A DNA stretch of 64,000 nt from the NCBI GenBank assembly GCA_026075535.2, contig AP026550.1, positions 5,208,001 through 5,272,000 of the forward strand. Direction: 5' to 3'. Both the position numbers and the translations under genes were made by a program. Origin of the DNA: Tricholoma matsutake (Eukaryota; Basidiomycota; Agaricomycetes; Agaricales; Tricholomataceae). Positions 54,491 to 64,000 of the stretch are shown here, one piece after another. Each line of letters begins with the position of its first letter. Within the stretch, counting starts at the first letter, position 1. The notes under the pieces were generated by a model. That model searched no databases. It was not told where the DNA came from and saw only the letters and a program-made list of their open reading frames with translations.

Positions 54491-54876
54491 TGTTACAATT
54501 TTCCTTGTAACTCATGGAACCCGACCGACCCAACCAACCCAACGATCCCCTCCAGACAGGAGGCACTCCATGATTCATGCCTAGGGCATGTCCTTGACAC
54601 CAGACACATGCACGACACATGCCGACTGCATGCATTCGATCCCCTTCCCATGGAAGGCACCCTTGACACATGGTGACTCCATGCACCCGAACCCATGCTG
54701 TGATACAACAGCCTCTTGACATGAGGTCCATGATGTCGGACTCTCACGATCGACATGCTGTGCCGCAGCATGTCCTTGACATCGGACGCCTCATGCAAGG
54801 CATGAGGCCTATTGTTTCTATTCTTACTTGATGCACATCTATCTTTCCGATTGGATGATAAGGACCTCCCTCATAG

Positions 54877-54884
54877 TATAAGTA
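54877..54884 (+). promoter_or_regulatory. TATA box of Gypsy A
   Basis: TATAAGTA, 33 nt before the self-primer segment tagtttagat. The same pair is at 62359-62366 and 62392-62403 in the 3' LTR. Confidence 0.65.
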
Positions 54885-54968
54885 CTACAACTCATAGTAG
54901 GGATGTCCTTAGTTTAGATTTAGGCAATCTACAGCTTTAACTTGTGAACTTGCGAACTTACTCGAAAC

Positions 54969-55099
54969 CACTAAGGAAGCCCCTTAGTGCATGAACCTGA
55001 ATGACTCTATGCAGAAGGCCTGCTAGAGTGCACTATCTCTCTTACGTCAGATGCTCCAAGTAAGGCTAGTGCCAAACGACTTGTCGAGGAAGCACCTCG
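54969..55099 (+). repeat. Pentaloop hairpins in the Gypsy A leader
   Basis: 54969-54989: CACTAAGG/CCTTAGTG with loop aagcc. 55004-55029: ACTCTA plus GCAG paired with CTGC plus TAGAGT, loop aaggc, one bulged T. 55085-55099: CGAGG/CCTCG with loop aagca. Same loop class as Gypsy B, unrelated stems. Confidence 0.75.
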
Positions 55100-55148
55100 T
55101 CAAATGACATTGACTAGATCAAGTGGTTGAGGCTTTGCCCTTAACATA

Positions 55149-55160
55149 AGATCTAAACTA
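55149..55160 (+). promoter_or_regulatory. Gypsy A primer-binding site (self-priming)
   Basis: agatctaaacta, 2 nt after the LTR. It is the exact reverse complement of tagtttagatct at 62392-62403 in the 3' LTR (10 of 10 first bases also match at 54910-54919 in the 5' LTR). A palindrome cacctacctaggtg follows at 55171-55184. Confidence 0.8.
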
Positions 55161-55192
55161 TCTGCTAGCCCACCTACCTAGGTGTAGGCAAT

Positions 55193-56357
55193 ATGTCTCA
55201 ATACACACCACAACAACCTGGGTCTAGACAAACCCCAGACTGACCACCAAGAGAAGCAGAACCACAGCCAGGTTCGTCTTGGTACCGATACAACGGAAGA
55301 CTAGTCCGTTACTCGACCCCAGCACAGCGTTGGTTCTACAGATCAACTGACAGACAATGAGGAGACTTCCTCACCAACAAAGACTTTGAACAACCGCACA
55401 CCCCCACCCAAAACATCCACCCGCTTCTTAACAGACAAAACCGACGACCTCTATAATGAGATGTCCAAACCTGCAACCACACCGATGACGTCCATGAAGG
55501 ACATTTGAATCCGATCACCAACAGACTTCTCAGGAGAGCAGACCAAGACTGCCAAGTTCCTGCAGGAGATAGACCTGTACCTGTGAATCAATGACCAGGT
55601 CTATGACACAAATGACAAGAAGATTATCTTCATGCTGTCCTTCATGAATGGAGGGACAGCAGCTGCCTGGGCGCAGGCATTTGTCAACCAGCACCAGTCT
55701 GAGGGACTAGGTGAATACGCAGACTTCTGACAGAAGGTCCTAGAGGCCTTCTCACCAATCGACGACACCGGAACAGCAAAGACTGAGATCAAAAATCTCA
55801 AACAGGGTTCAGGGAACCTCGAAGAATATGTGGCGAACTTCCGCATCCTGAAAGACAGGACGGGAATCACAGAAGACACAGCCATGATCAAATATTTCAT
55901 GGACAGACTGCACCCCAAATTACTGAAGAGGGTACATACAATGGAAACAGTACCCAACACTCTTGAGGGCTGGATAAAGGCAGCCTCAAAATATGAAGGC
56001 CAATGGAAACGGGCCATGGCAATCCTGGGGAAGACCAGGCAGAACCAGAAGATAAAGGAAACAATGAAGAAAGGACAGCCCTCTCTTGACATCAACCGAC
56101 TGATGAACCAAGAATGCATGGAACACCTCCGAAAGGGACTGTGTTTCATCTGCCACCAACCCGGACACTGATCGTCTGATCACAAGGATGGAAAGGACCC
56201 CACCCAGACGGGGTCAGCGCCTCCTCCTTACCGAAACCGCTTCACCCAGAAAAAGACTGGGGTGGACACCTACCAGAAGATCCGCACAATGCTGGATGAA
56301 CTAGATAAAGAAGAAAAAGAACGAGCCCTCAACCTCATGAAGGAATTGGGTTTTTAG
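55193..56357 (+). pseudogene. Gypsy A gag
   Basis: ATG 55193 opens MSQYTPQQPGSRQTPD; the N-terminal part holds SSWYRYNGRLVRYSTPAQRW, shared with Gypsy B and fragment A2. A 2-bp deletion relative to A2 near 55400 shifts frame. The main capsid part begins MSKPATTPMTSMKDI at 55461, with FLQEIDLYL, YDTNDKKIIFMLSFMNGGTA, LEEYVANFRILKDRTGI and YFMDRLHPKLLKRVHTME. A knuckle CFICHQPGH...SSDH lies near 56140. TGA replaces arginine at five or more sites (for example KDI-stop-IRS, YL-stop-IND, DF-stop-QKV, GH-stop-SSD). It ends ELGF-stop at the slippery site. Confidence 0.88.
56348..56354 (+). promoter_or_regulatory. -1 ribosomal frameshift site of Gypsy A
   Basis: GGGTTTT (G GGT TTT in gag frame) directly before the gag stop TAG. 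The -1 frame is open to pol and encodes GFLEQRPDTTP...SVLLATMNRQSM, which aligns with the same stretch in Gypsy B. Confidence 0.75.
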
Positions 56358-59300
56358 AACAGCGGCCTGATACGACGCCAGTCACCGCTGTAGTCTCCCT
56401 AGGGTCTGTACTCTTAGCTACCATGAATAGACAATCTATGCACCTGTCTATTTGGGTAGCTGAGTCAGACAATGGGAAAGACGTCGCAACAAATGCGCTC
56501 CTCGACTCTGGAGCAGGAGGAGTCTTTATTGACTCGAAATTTGTTGAACGAGAAGGGATCAAGACATATCCCTTAGGCTATACCATCCGGGCCACAAATG
56601 TAGATAGAACCCTGAACAGACAGGGAACAATCACAAGATATGTGAAAGGGAAACTCCACATCAATGGATGGAGCTGCCCAATGGAATACCTAGTCGCTGG
56701 ACTAGGCAAGGAATCGGTAATCCTGGGCCTGTCATGGCTGCAGGAGGTGAACCTGATCATTGACTGGAAGAAGGGAACTCTTGAGTTCCGAGATGAAGAA
56801 CGATGGGCTCAGATCAAACGAATCTTGGAAAAGACAAGAAGAGCCAAATGGGCCCTCCCAAACACTCTAAACCTTCCTAGGGTAGATGCCGAAAGGGAGG
56901 TGCCAAATGACAGAATGGCACGAATTCGACGCATCGTAGCCAAGACGAGACAAAGACTCTCCGAAGAAAAGAAGAGAAACCTTGCTCGAGCACGACTAGC
57001 CATGGCAAAGACGAGAGAAAGGCTCGCTGAAGAAAAAGAGAGGAGCCTTGCCCAAGCCCGATTGGCCATGGCAAAAACAAGAGAAAGGCTTTCAGAGAGG
57101 AAAGCAAAAGAACTAAATTCTGTCCAGATAGCTGTCGCAAAAACCAGGAGCAGAAACACTCCTAAAGAACCCAGGAACCTCGAAGCAGCACGACGGGCCG
57201 TTGCCAAAACCCAAGAGAACCAGAAGAAGAAACAACTGGAAAAGGGTAAAGACAATGAATGCGACAGGACACGACGAATTGTACAAAAGATGAAGGAATT
57301 GCTAAACTCCACAGGGGAGGGAAGCACTGGCAAAAGGAATGTGAAAACGACACCACGAAACAGGACAAATGACCCTCGACAGAAGACTACCCCAACCCAT
57401 GATTATAGGACCCCAGATCATGGTACCATCAACGCTGAAGTACCTATACCCAGGGAAACTCCCCCTCAAGTAAAGGTCAAAGAAGTACCAGATGAGGAAC
57501 TACTGGCAGACACTGGCATGGAAATACGAGTAATGGAAGAAACCCATGAACAAGATGCGACAGACCTCCTGATTGCATATGTACGAGGAGAACCGGTCAT
57601 TGGCATATTCGAACCACCAGAAGAACCACCCCTCACCAAGGAACACCGAGGACCGACCCATACATACATATGGAAAACGAACACGATCTCCAGGATTACG
57701 AAAGCCAAGGACTCCCCACAATATGTATTCTCAAAGAGCGCATGGATCAGAGCAAAGACATCCATTTCCCAGCGACTCGCGCATGAACAAGACGAGGGAA
57801 GGGAGGCCAGCAAACAGACCCTGGATGACCTACTGCCACCAGAATACCAGAAATACAGACAGGTATTTGAAAAAGCTGCATCTGAACGATTCCCGGAATC
57901 AAGACTGTGGGATCATGTGATTGATCTGAAGGAAGGCTTTGTACCGAAGGATTGCAAAGTCTACCCATTGACGCCAAAAGAACAAGAGAAACTCAATGAG
58001 TTTCTAGATGAAAACCTGGAGAAAGGATACATCCGACCATTGAAATCACCCATGGCATCCCCGTTCTTCTTCATGTCGAAGAAGGACTCCGATGCTCTAT
58101 GACCTTGCCAAGACTATCGCTATCTGAATGAAGGAATGATCTGGAACAACTACCCCCCGCCACTGATCAGAGACCTCTTGGACAAGCTGAAGGGAGCGAG
58201 ATTTTTCATGAAACTTGATATTCAATGGGGATATCATAATGTACAGATAAAGAAAGGAGACAAGTGGAAGGCAGCATTCAAGACTAACTGAGGGCTATTT
58301 GAGCCAATGGTGATGTTCTTTGGGCTGTGCAACTCACCGGCAACATTCCAGGTGATGATGAACGATCTCTTCTGAGATATGCTGGATGAAGGATGGCTCG
58401 TCATCTATATGGACGACATCCTGATCTTCTCGAAAACGGAAGAAGAACACTGGATAAGGACCAAAAGGGTCCTCAAATGACTATGACAATGCAATCTCTA
58501 CCTGAAAATAGAGAAGTGCAAGTTCAACGTGCAAGAAGTTGACTTCTTGGGTATGATTGTCAGGCCCAACGAACTTGCAATGGACAACACAAAGCTGGCT
58601 GGGATCAAGGACTGGCCCATGCCAAAGACAGTGAAAGATGTAAGATCCTTCCTAGGATTTGGAAACTTCTATTGACAATTCATCAGACACTTCACGGATC
58701 TGGCCAGACCGCTAGACAATGTGACAAAGAAGAACCAGAAATTTGAATGGATGAATGACTGCCAGCAGTCGTTCAATGCGCTAAAAAGGAAGTTCAATGA
58801 AGCCCCAGTACTGCTGATGCCAGATGCAACGAAACCATTTGTGGTGGAATCTGACGCCTCAAAATTTGCGACAGGCACAGTACTCAGACAACAGGATGCC
58901 AACGGAGACTGGCACCCATGCAGCTATATCTCGCATTCTTTCAATGAAGCGGAAAGAAATTACGAGATATATGACAGGGAACTACTGGGAGTGATCTGAG
59001 CGCTAGAGACATGGAGACACTACCTACAGGGGACGCCGTTCCCTGTGACGGTACTGTCCGATCACAAGAACCTGACGTACTTCTGTCAGCCACAGAAACT
59101 AAACCGACAACAGGCTAGATGGGCCATTTACTTGTCACAATTCGACCTGAAGCTACAACACGTACCAGGATCACAGATGGTACAATCTGACGCCCCATCG
59201 AGGAGAGCAGATCACATAGCTGAAGAAGACACCGATAACGAGGACAAGACCATCCTCGCTGACGAACTGTTCATCAAAATGATCGACACTGAGCTCCAGG

Positions 59301-60765
59301 GAGCCCTGGTCTCAGCAATAATGAAGGACAACCTTGTAAATGACGCTTTACGAGCCCTGAAGAACAATGGAACCCCCCCAATCAAGTCTGCATTGGAGGA
59401 CTGGAAATTTGAAGATGGCCTGCTCTTTTTCAAAGACAGGTGCTATGTGCCACAGGACGAAACCCTCTGCCAAGCAATCATATGGAAATACCATGATAGC
59501 ATCACGACAGGACACCCTGGACAATGGCAAACAATTGAACTGATCCAACGAGACTACTGGTGGCCAGGAATGACCAACTTCATAAAGAAATACATCGAAG
59601 GCTGCACAAAATGCCAGCAAATGAAGATCAACACCCACCCGATGACCCCACCCCTGACACCAATATCATCCAATGCCAGCAGACCATTTGAGCTGGTAAC
59701 GACAGATTTTATTATGGACCTGCCCATAATAAATGGATTTGACTCAATCATGGTCGTGGTAGACCATGGTCTTATGAAGGGGGTAATTTTTATCCCTTGC
59801 ACAAAGACAATCGACGCACTTGGCGCTGCAGACCTCTACCTGTGCCATGTGTACACAAGATTTGGACTCCCCGGAAGAATCATCTCAGACAGAGACCCTC
59901 GATTCACATCCAAACTCTTCCAAGAACTCGGACGACTGCTCGGAATCAAGCTATCCATTAGCACCGCCTATCACCCCCAGACCAACGGAGAAATGGAGTG
60001 AGTAAACCAAGAGCTAGAGGTTTACCTCCGCATGTTCTGTTCGAACAAACCCGAAGATTGGGAGCGTTATCTCCCAATGGCAGAATTCATGCACAACCAG
60101 AAGACGCACTCCGCAGTAAAACACTCACCATTTTACTTAATGATGGGATATCAACCACGTGCTATCCCCACCCCATATGAAAAGATGAACGTGCTGGCCA
60201 CCAAACAGAGAATCCAAGGACTTCTCTCTGCGAGAAGGAAAGCTCTTGCCGCACACGAACTAGCCAGACAGGCTATGGCTGCCCAAATGAAAGGGCGATA
60301 CGAACCATTCAAGGTTGGAGAACAAGTATGGCTTGACTCCAAGAACCTGAAGATTGGCTACCCAATGAGAAAACTGGTGCCAAAACGAGAAGGGCCCTTT
60401 GTGATTGAAGATGCCTTGTCGAGAACAACATACCGATTGAAGATGCCTTGTTGAGAACAACATACTGATTGAAACTGCCGCCGAGATGGAAGATCCACCC
60501 AGTGTTCCATGTGGCTTTACTCACGCGATACCATGAGAATGACACTCACGGGCAAAACTTCCTGACTCCACCACCTGACCTTGTGGAAGGAGAAAACGAA
60601 TATGAAGTGGAAGCGATCATCGCACACAAGAAGCATGGCAAGACACGCCGTTACCTTGTGAAATGGGTTGACTACCCGACATCTGAAAACACATGGGAAC
60701 CCAAATCAAACCTAAAGAATGCCCCCGAGATCCTGACGGCATATAAGAAGAGGTACCACCTCTGA
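56354..60765 (+). pseudogene. Gypsy A pol: protease-RT-RNase H-integrase-chromodomain
   Basis: Protease LLDSGAGGVFIDSKF (56500-56540) and VILGLSWLQEVNLIIDW. A long spacer (56800-57340) repeats RARLAMAKTRERLAEEK-like units, three or more. [32 protein letters not shown], catalytic [10 protein letters not shown] (about 58405-58435). RNase [25 protein letters not shown]2C2: HDSITTGH...CTKCQQMK. Integrase: VTTDFIMDLP, IISDRDPRFT, HPQTNGEME (D, D, E kept). Chromodomain YEVEAIIAHKKHGKTRRYLVKWVDYPTSENTWEPK (60600-60720). Eight or more TGA codons replace arginine between 58100 and 60002. A 32-bp tandem duplication at 60411-60474 shifts frame just before the chromodomain. Confidence 0.92.
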
Positions 60766-60812
60766 TGGAAACCCAAAACCCCCCCTCTCTTCCCACAACG
60801 ACACTCCCCAAT

Positions 60813-61538
60813 ATGCCTGCTGAACGATGATTCACCCGAGAATACCTATGAAACCGATTGAACGCTGACACCCTTCGCATTCACCTCGCCCACGATCCAC
60901 CGAAATACCATCTAGCCAGGATGTGCTTCTACTATGCGAGCACTATCAAACAGATGGAATGAAATCTAGAAGAAGCAATGAATGATGCAGATGCCCTGGG
61001 GATTGAGCAAACGATCCAGGAAATGATTGCACCGCAGTCAGACAGACTGAGAACAGCTGAGGAGAGACCTCACACCCCTTTAGGTCAACACAGATGACCA
61101 CCGACCTCGCCCTCGCCATTCAGCGAGTGGAGCAACAGAGATGAATGACGAGCTCCCTCTGGAGACTCCTCCCATTCTATGAAGAACCCTAAGATTGTGC
61201 CTAGGGCACCTGAAGTAATCGATCTGACCACCCCCGAACCTGAACCAAAAACCACCCAACCGCCTTGGTCCCCCCCACACATGAGACATGCCAGATGTTT
61301 CATCTGCCAAGAGATAGGCCATTTTGGCCTGATTTGCCCACAATATATTTGCAAGTATTGCAAACAGTGAGGCCCCGGACACTATAGGATGAACTGCCCA
61401 GAGAAACCTTGGAAGGATCGAGAGACTGATCAAAAAGAAGCCAAACACAGACAGCAGCTCTTCTTTAACTCCGGATACGATGATTTTGATGACAATGTGA
61501 TGGGAAATATGACAGGAGAGCCATATGGAAGGATTTAA
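60813..61538 (+). pseudogene. Gypsy A accessory ORF: double zinc-knuckle protein
   Basis: A single frame of 241 codons from ATG 60813 to TAA 61536-61538, broken only by about six TGA codons, several next to CGA codons and at likely arginine positions (AER-stop-FTRE, YL-stop-NRL, QME-stop-NLE). N-terminal part is helical (NADTLRIHLAHDPPKYHLARM, EAMNDADALGIEQTIQEMI). An acidic linker VIDLTTPEPEPK leads to two knuckles: CFICQEIGHFGLICP (CX2CX4HX4C, about 61297-61340) and CKYCKQ-stop-GPGHYRMNCP (CX2CX6HX4C). The end is acidic (GYDDFDDNVMG). It is separate from gag, whose own knuckle lies 5 kb upstream. Not recognised as any known Gypsy domain; an RNA-binding or silencing-related role is speculation. 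Confidence 0.7.
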
Positions 61539-61577
61539 AAGGTGGAGCTCAAGACGATGGCATGACAAGACAGACCC

Positions 61578-61796
61578 ATGCTCGCAGGAATTACGATCCT
61601 TGCCATCGTCATTGGCATGACCCTGGCTGTAGCGGCAGCCCTAACCTTCGCATTTTGCCTCTACACCATCTTCCGAACAGAACCTGAACCCCCAATTACA
61701 GACGTTGCATTTGCCATCCTGCAACGCCCCCCTTTCAATGATACTACCGACTCCTTGACACCGCTACCTAGGGCAGCACGAACCAGAAGAACCTGA
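61578..61796 (+). CDS. Gypsy A small membrane protein (72 aa)
   Basis: Begins MLAGITILAIVIGMTLAVAA 39 bp after the zinc-knuckle stop and in the same phase. Residues 3-31 form one long hydrophobic segment, ending CLYTIF. A positively charged residue follows (FRTEPEPP) and then a polar tail of about 40 residues ending PRAARTRRT. So it looks like a single-pass membrane or signal-anchor protein. It sits where env lies in env-carrying Gypsy elements, but it has no ectodomain, glycosylation pattern or furin site, so calling it env is not justified. It has no internal stop, unlike every other ORF of this element, though it is short. Confidence 0.5.
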   Translation: MLAGITILAIVIGMTLAVAAALTFAFCLYTIFRTEPEPPITDVAFAILQRPPFNDTTDSLTPLPRAARTRRT

Positions 61797-61920
61797 TCAT
61801 AGTCCGAGTTCGGACATGAATTATTCCTCCATCATACCCCTCAACCCTGACCCACCCACGCCTGATCAGACCACAAAGGAGAGACGAAGATTTAGGTCGA
61901 AGTGTGGAACTTTCGACCAT

Positions 61921-61933
61921 AGCGGGGGGGTAA
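61921..61933 (+). promoter_or_regulatory. Polypurine tract of Gypsy A
   Basis: agcgggggggtaa, ending at the first base of the 3' LTR. It primes plus-strand synthesis. Confidence 0.7.
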
Positions 61934-62628
61934 TGTTACAATTTTCCTTGTAACTCATGGAACCCAACCGGCCCGACCGACCCGACAATCCCCTCCAGAC
62001 AGGAGGCACTCCATGATTCATGCCTAGGGCATGTCCTTGACACCAGACACACGCATGATGCATGCCGACTGCATGCATTCAATCCCCTTCCCGTGGAAGG
62101 CACCCTTGACGCATGGTGACTCCATGCACCCGAACCCACTCCCACACATGCTGTGATACAACAGCCTCTTGACATGAGGTCTGTGACGTCGGACACCTCA
62201 TGCTAAGCATGAGGCTTATCTCTTATTGTTTCCTGACATGCTGCGCCACAGCACTCTGTGACATTGGACACCTCATGCAAGGCATGAGGCCTATTGTTTC
62301 TATTCTTACTTGATACACATCTATCTTTCCGATTGGATGATAAGGACCTCCCTCATAGTATAAGTACTGCAACTCGTAGTAGGGATGTCTTTAGTTTAGA
62401 TCTAGGCAATCTACAGCTTTAACTTGTGAACTTGTGAACTTACTCGAAACCACTAAGGAAGCCCCTTAGTGCGTGAATCTGAATGACTCTATGCAGAAGG
62501 CCTGCTAGAGTGCACTATCTCTCTTACGTCAGACACTCTGAGTAAGGCTAGTGCCAAATGACTTGTCGAGGAAGCACCTCGTCAAACGACATTGACTAGA
62601 TCGAGTGGTTGAGGCTTTGCCCTTAACA
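61934..62628 (+). repeat. Gypsy A 3' LTR (695 bp)
   Basis: Has two U3 hairpin modules (about 62196-62216 and 62269-62289), 39 bp longer than the 5' LTR. It holds the perfect 12-nt self-primer (62392-62403). Confidence 0.95.
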
Positions 62629-62664
62629 GCAGGACCCCCAAAAATCCCCCTATATGTATCAGCT

Positions 62665-62800
62665 GAATCCAGATAAAATTTGACATTTTGGCAGTCAGGT
62701 ATGTGCCAATCCAGATAAGATTCCCAATTTCAATGTGTATGCTGAGAATCCAGATAAAATTAGTGTAATCAGTAGGTATGTTCCCAATCCAGATAAGCTT
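62665..62800 (+). repeat. Fourfold AATCCAGATAA motif
   Basis: The 16-mer (g/c)aatccagataa(a/g)(a/c)tt occurs at 62665, 62707, 62746 and 62785. The first and third agree, as do the second and fourth with their preceding gtatgt, so it is a ~80-bp tandem duplication of a pair. Confidence 0.75.
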
Positions 62801-64000
62801 TCAGGGTAACCTGGAGTGTTCAACTTGAAGAAATATACTGAAATATATCACAGAAAATTAGCAATAGGAATAGACAATATATTCAAAGTAAGGGTCAGAA
62901 GACTCAGAACAGCATCAATACTCATACTCTTCCAAATTCTCTTGCCAGGTGTTCAAAAATGGCTATTCTCGACCTATCTCAGGCTGGGGATAGTAGTGTT
63001 TTGTTCAACAAGACACAGTGGATTGGCTGCAGAAAATGCTTCCCAGAATTCCCTCCGGCAAACCTGCAAGAATATTGCAAGGCCTTGCTGACTATGGTCA
63101 CCATCGCCATCATCATTTGTGGCCATCGCTTTGTGGCTGTCTCCTCATGATCGCCGCAGTCATCCTCTGCTATCATTTCCCTATCATTGGTCTTCCCCCA
63201 TTCGCACTGTTCTCCCTGCCATTGGCTCATCCCTGTCAGCTCATCACCCTGCTTGCAGAGGCTGTCTTTATTGTGGTCATTGTCCCTCTGTTGTCCTTAT
63301 CCTTGTCATCCCCATCCCCGTCCCAGCCATTCTCTTCCTCATCCCCTGGTCCCCGCTGTTGTTCTCCATCCTCTCACTGTCGGTGTTGTTCTCATTGTTG
63401 TTTCCCCCCTGGCCCTGTCATTGTGGTGCCCTCTCACCATCTTCGATGTCCAACCTGCGAGCAACTGCTCACAGCGGCAGGGGTCTGGTAAATGGGTGCT
63501 GGTGGTCATCGTCATCATCTGCACCTTGCCATTCATCCTCGTCACTGGGCCAAGTTGTCCCCATCGTTGTCCTGATCCATTATCCACCCTGCGATCAGAT
63601 ACTCGCAGCAGTGGTGCAGATGTAGGTCTGCTGTCCTGGTGCTGTCTTGTGGTAATAGAACCTAAATATCAAAACACAACATTTGTTACTGTAAAAGAAC
63701 AGGAAATGGGCCACCTAAGGGTAAAGGGTCTTTGGGTGAGAATGTGTGACCCTTGCCGCTTGCTTGGGTGTTTCAATGGGTAGACAAATGTCCTGAGATG
63801 TTGTGTAGACAGCAAAAATGGACAAAAAGCAACTTGATCAGGTTAGGTGGATGATTTGCCACATGGGCCACAAATATGGAGATGATCATGAAGTGGGCCA
63901 CCAAGGGTTTTACCAAGTAGTTACTAACACAATCCTATATATTTTGACCCTATTACATTGACATATATATTCTCTACTTCCCAAAATATTTTCAGAATTT
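62801..64000. other. Unassigned right end of window
   Basis: No element recognised. 63180-63480 is C/T-rich with overlapping open frames in all three plus-strand phases, which indicates composition bias and not genes. The last 200 bases are A/T-rich. Confidence 0.4.

Larger units (their letters stand above)
54491..55146 (+). repeat. Gypsy A 5' LTR (656 bp)
   Basis: TGTTA...TAACA. One U3 hairpin (stem GCCTCATGC/GCATGAGGC, loop aag) at 54788-54808. TATAAG box at 54877, predicted RNA start about 54910, three pentaloop hairpins in R-U5. It lacks one U3 module present in the 3' LTR. Confidence 0.95.
54491..62628 (+). mobile_element. Gypsy A: full-length, heavily decayed element
   Basis: LTRs 54491-55146 and 61934-62628; 5-bp duplication gcagg at 54486-54490 and 62629-62633. 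It carries self-priming site, gag, slippery site, pol in the -1 frame, chromodomain, zinc-knuckle ORF, small membrane ORF and polypurine tract. Nearly all in-frame stops are TGA at arginine positions. Confidence 0.95.

Noticed and set aside
61578..61796. Calling the small membrane ORF of Gypsy A an envelope gene
   Set aside because: Only 72 residues, with no ectodomain, cleavage site or cysteine pattern.
63018..63783. Three overlapping plus-strand frames as genes
   Set aside because: Open in all phases because of C/T-rich composition; no domain, start context or introns.

Overview
The window looks like a heterochromatic, transposon-packed region of a filamentous fungus, most probably an Agaricomycete (mushroom-forming basidiomycete). 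This is inference. The evidence is the kind of elements present (chromodomain Ty3/Gypsy elements of Tf1/sushi style, LINEs with an RNase H domain), short introns with CTAAC-like branch sites, and pervasive CGA-to-TGA decay of arginine codons, as expected from cytosine methylation at CpG. I found no convincing host gene, tRNA, rRNA or CRISPR array. Nearly all of bases 1-52774 and 54491-62628 are retroelements, many nested in one another.

Layout. (1) 1-13602 is a cluster of LINE copies. LINE-A (+, to 6489) has ORF1 and ORF2 (endonuclease, reverse transcriptase, RNase H). It is followed by fragments LINE-C and LINE-B (-). They are broken up by copies N1-N3 of an RT-less element, here called family N. 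(2) 13603-14542 is a minus-strand fragment of Gypsy family A. (3) 14543-52774 is an onion. An old Gypsy element E (+) was split by Gypsy D (-, 16360-31126) and by Gypsy C (-, 34345-52129, TSD atgta). Gypsy B (+, 38494-48285, TSD cacct) sits inside C. LINE-4 and N4-N8 sit inside D, C and B. (4) 52775-54490 is of unknown nature. (5) 54491-62628 is a complete but decayed Gypsy A element (TSD gcagg). (6) 62634-64000 is unassigned.

How the pieces work. Gypsy A, B and D share one design: a TATA box, then 30-33 bp downstream an 11-12 nt sequence in the LTR that is the exact reverse complement of the site 2 nt after the LTR. That is the geometry of Tf1-type self-primed reverse transcription. A and B place pol in the -1 frame behind a conserved GGGTTTT slippery site at the gag stop. 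Their LTR leaders carry arrays of short hairpins whose stems differ but whose pentaloop (AAGYC) is conserved. A carries two extra ORFs before its 3' LTR (a double zinc-knuckle protein and a 72-residue membrane protein), B carries another sense ORF there, and D and E instead carry an antisense, intron-containing gene with a cysteine cluster.

Family N (eight copies, about 2.1-2.2 kb when intact) encodes a 265-271 residue protein with an acidic middle and a basic tail, and no reverse transcriptase. It shares the last ~75 bases with the LINEs, so it is probably mobilised by them.
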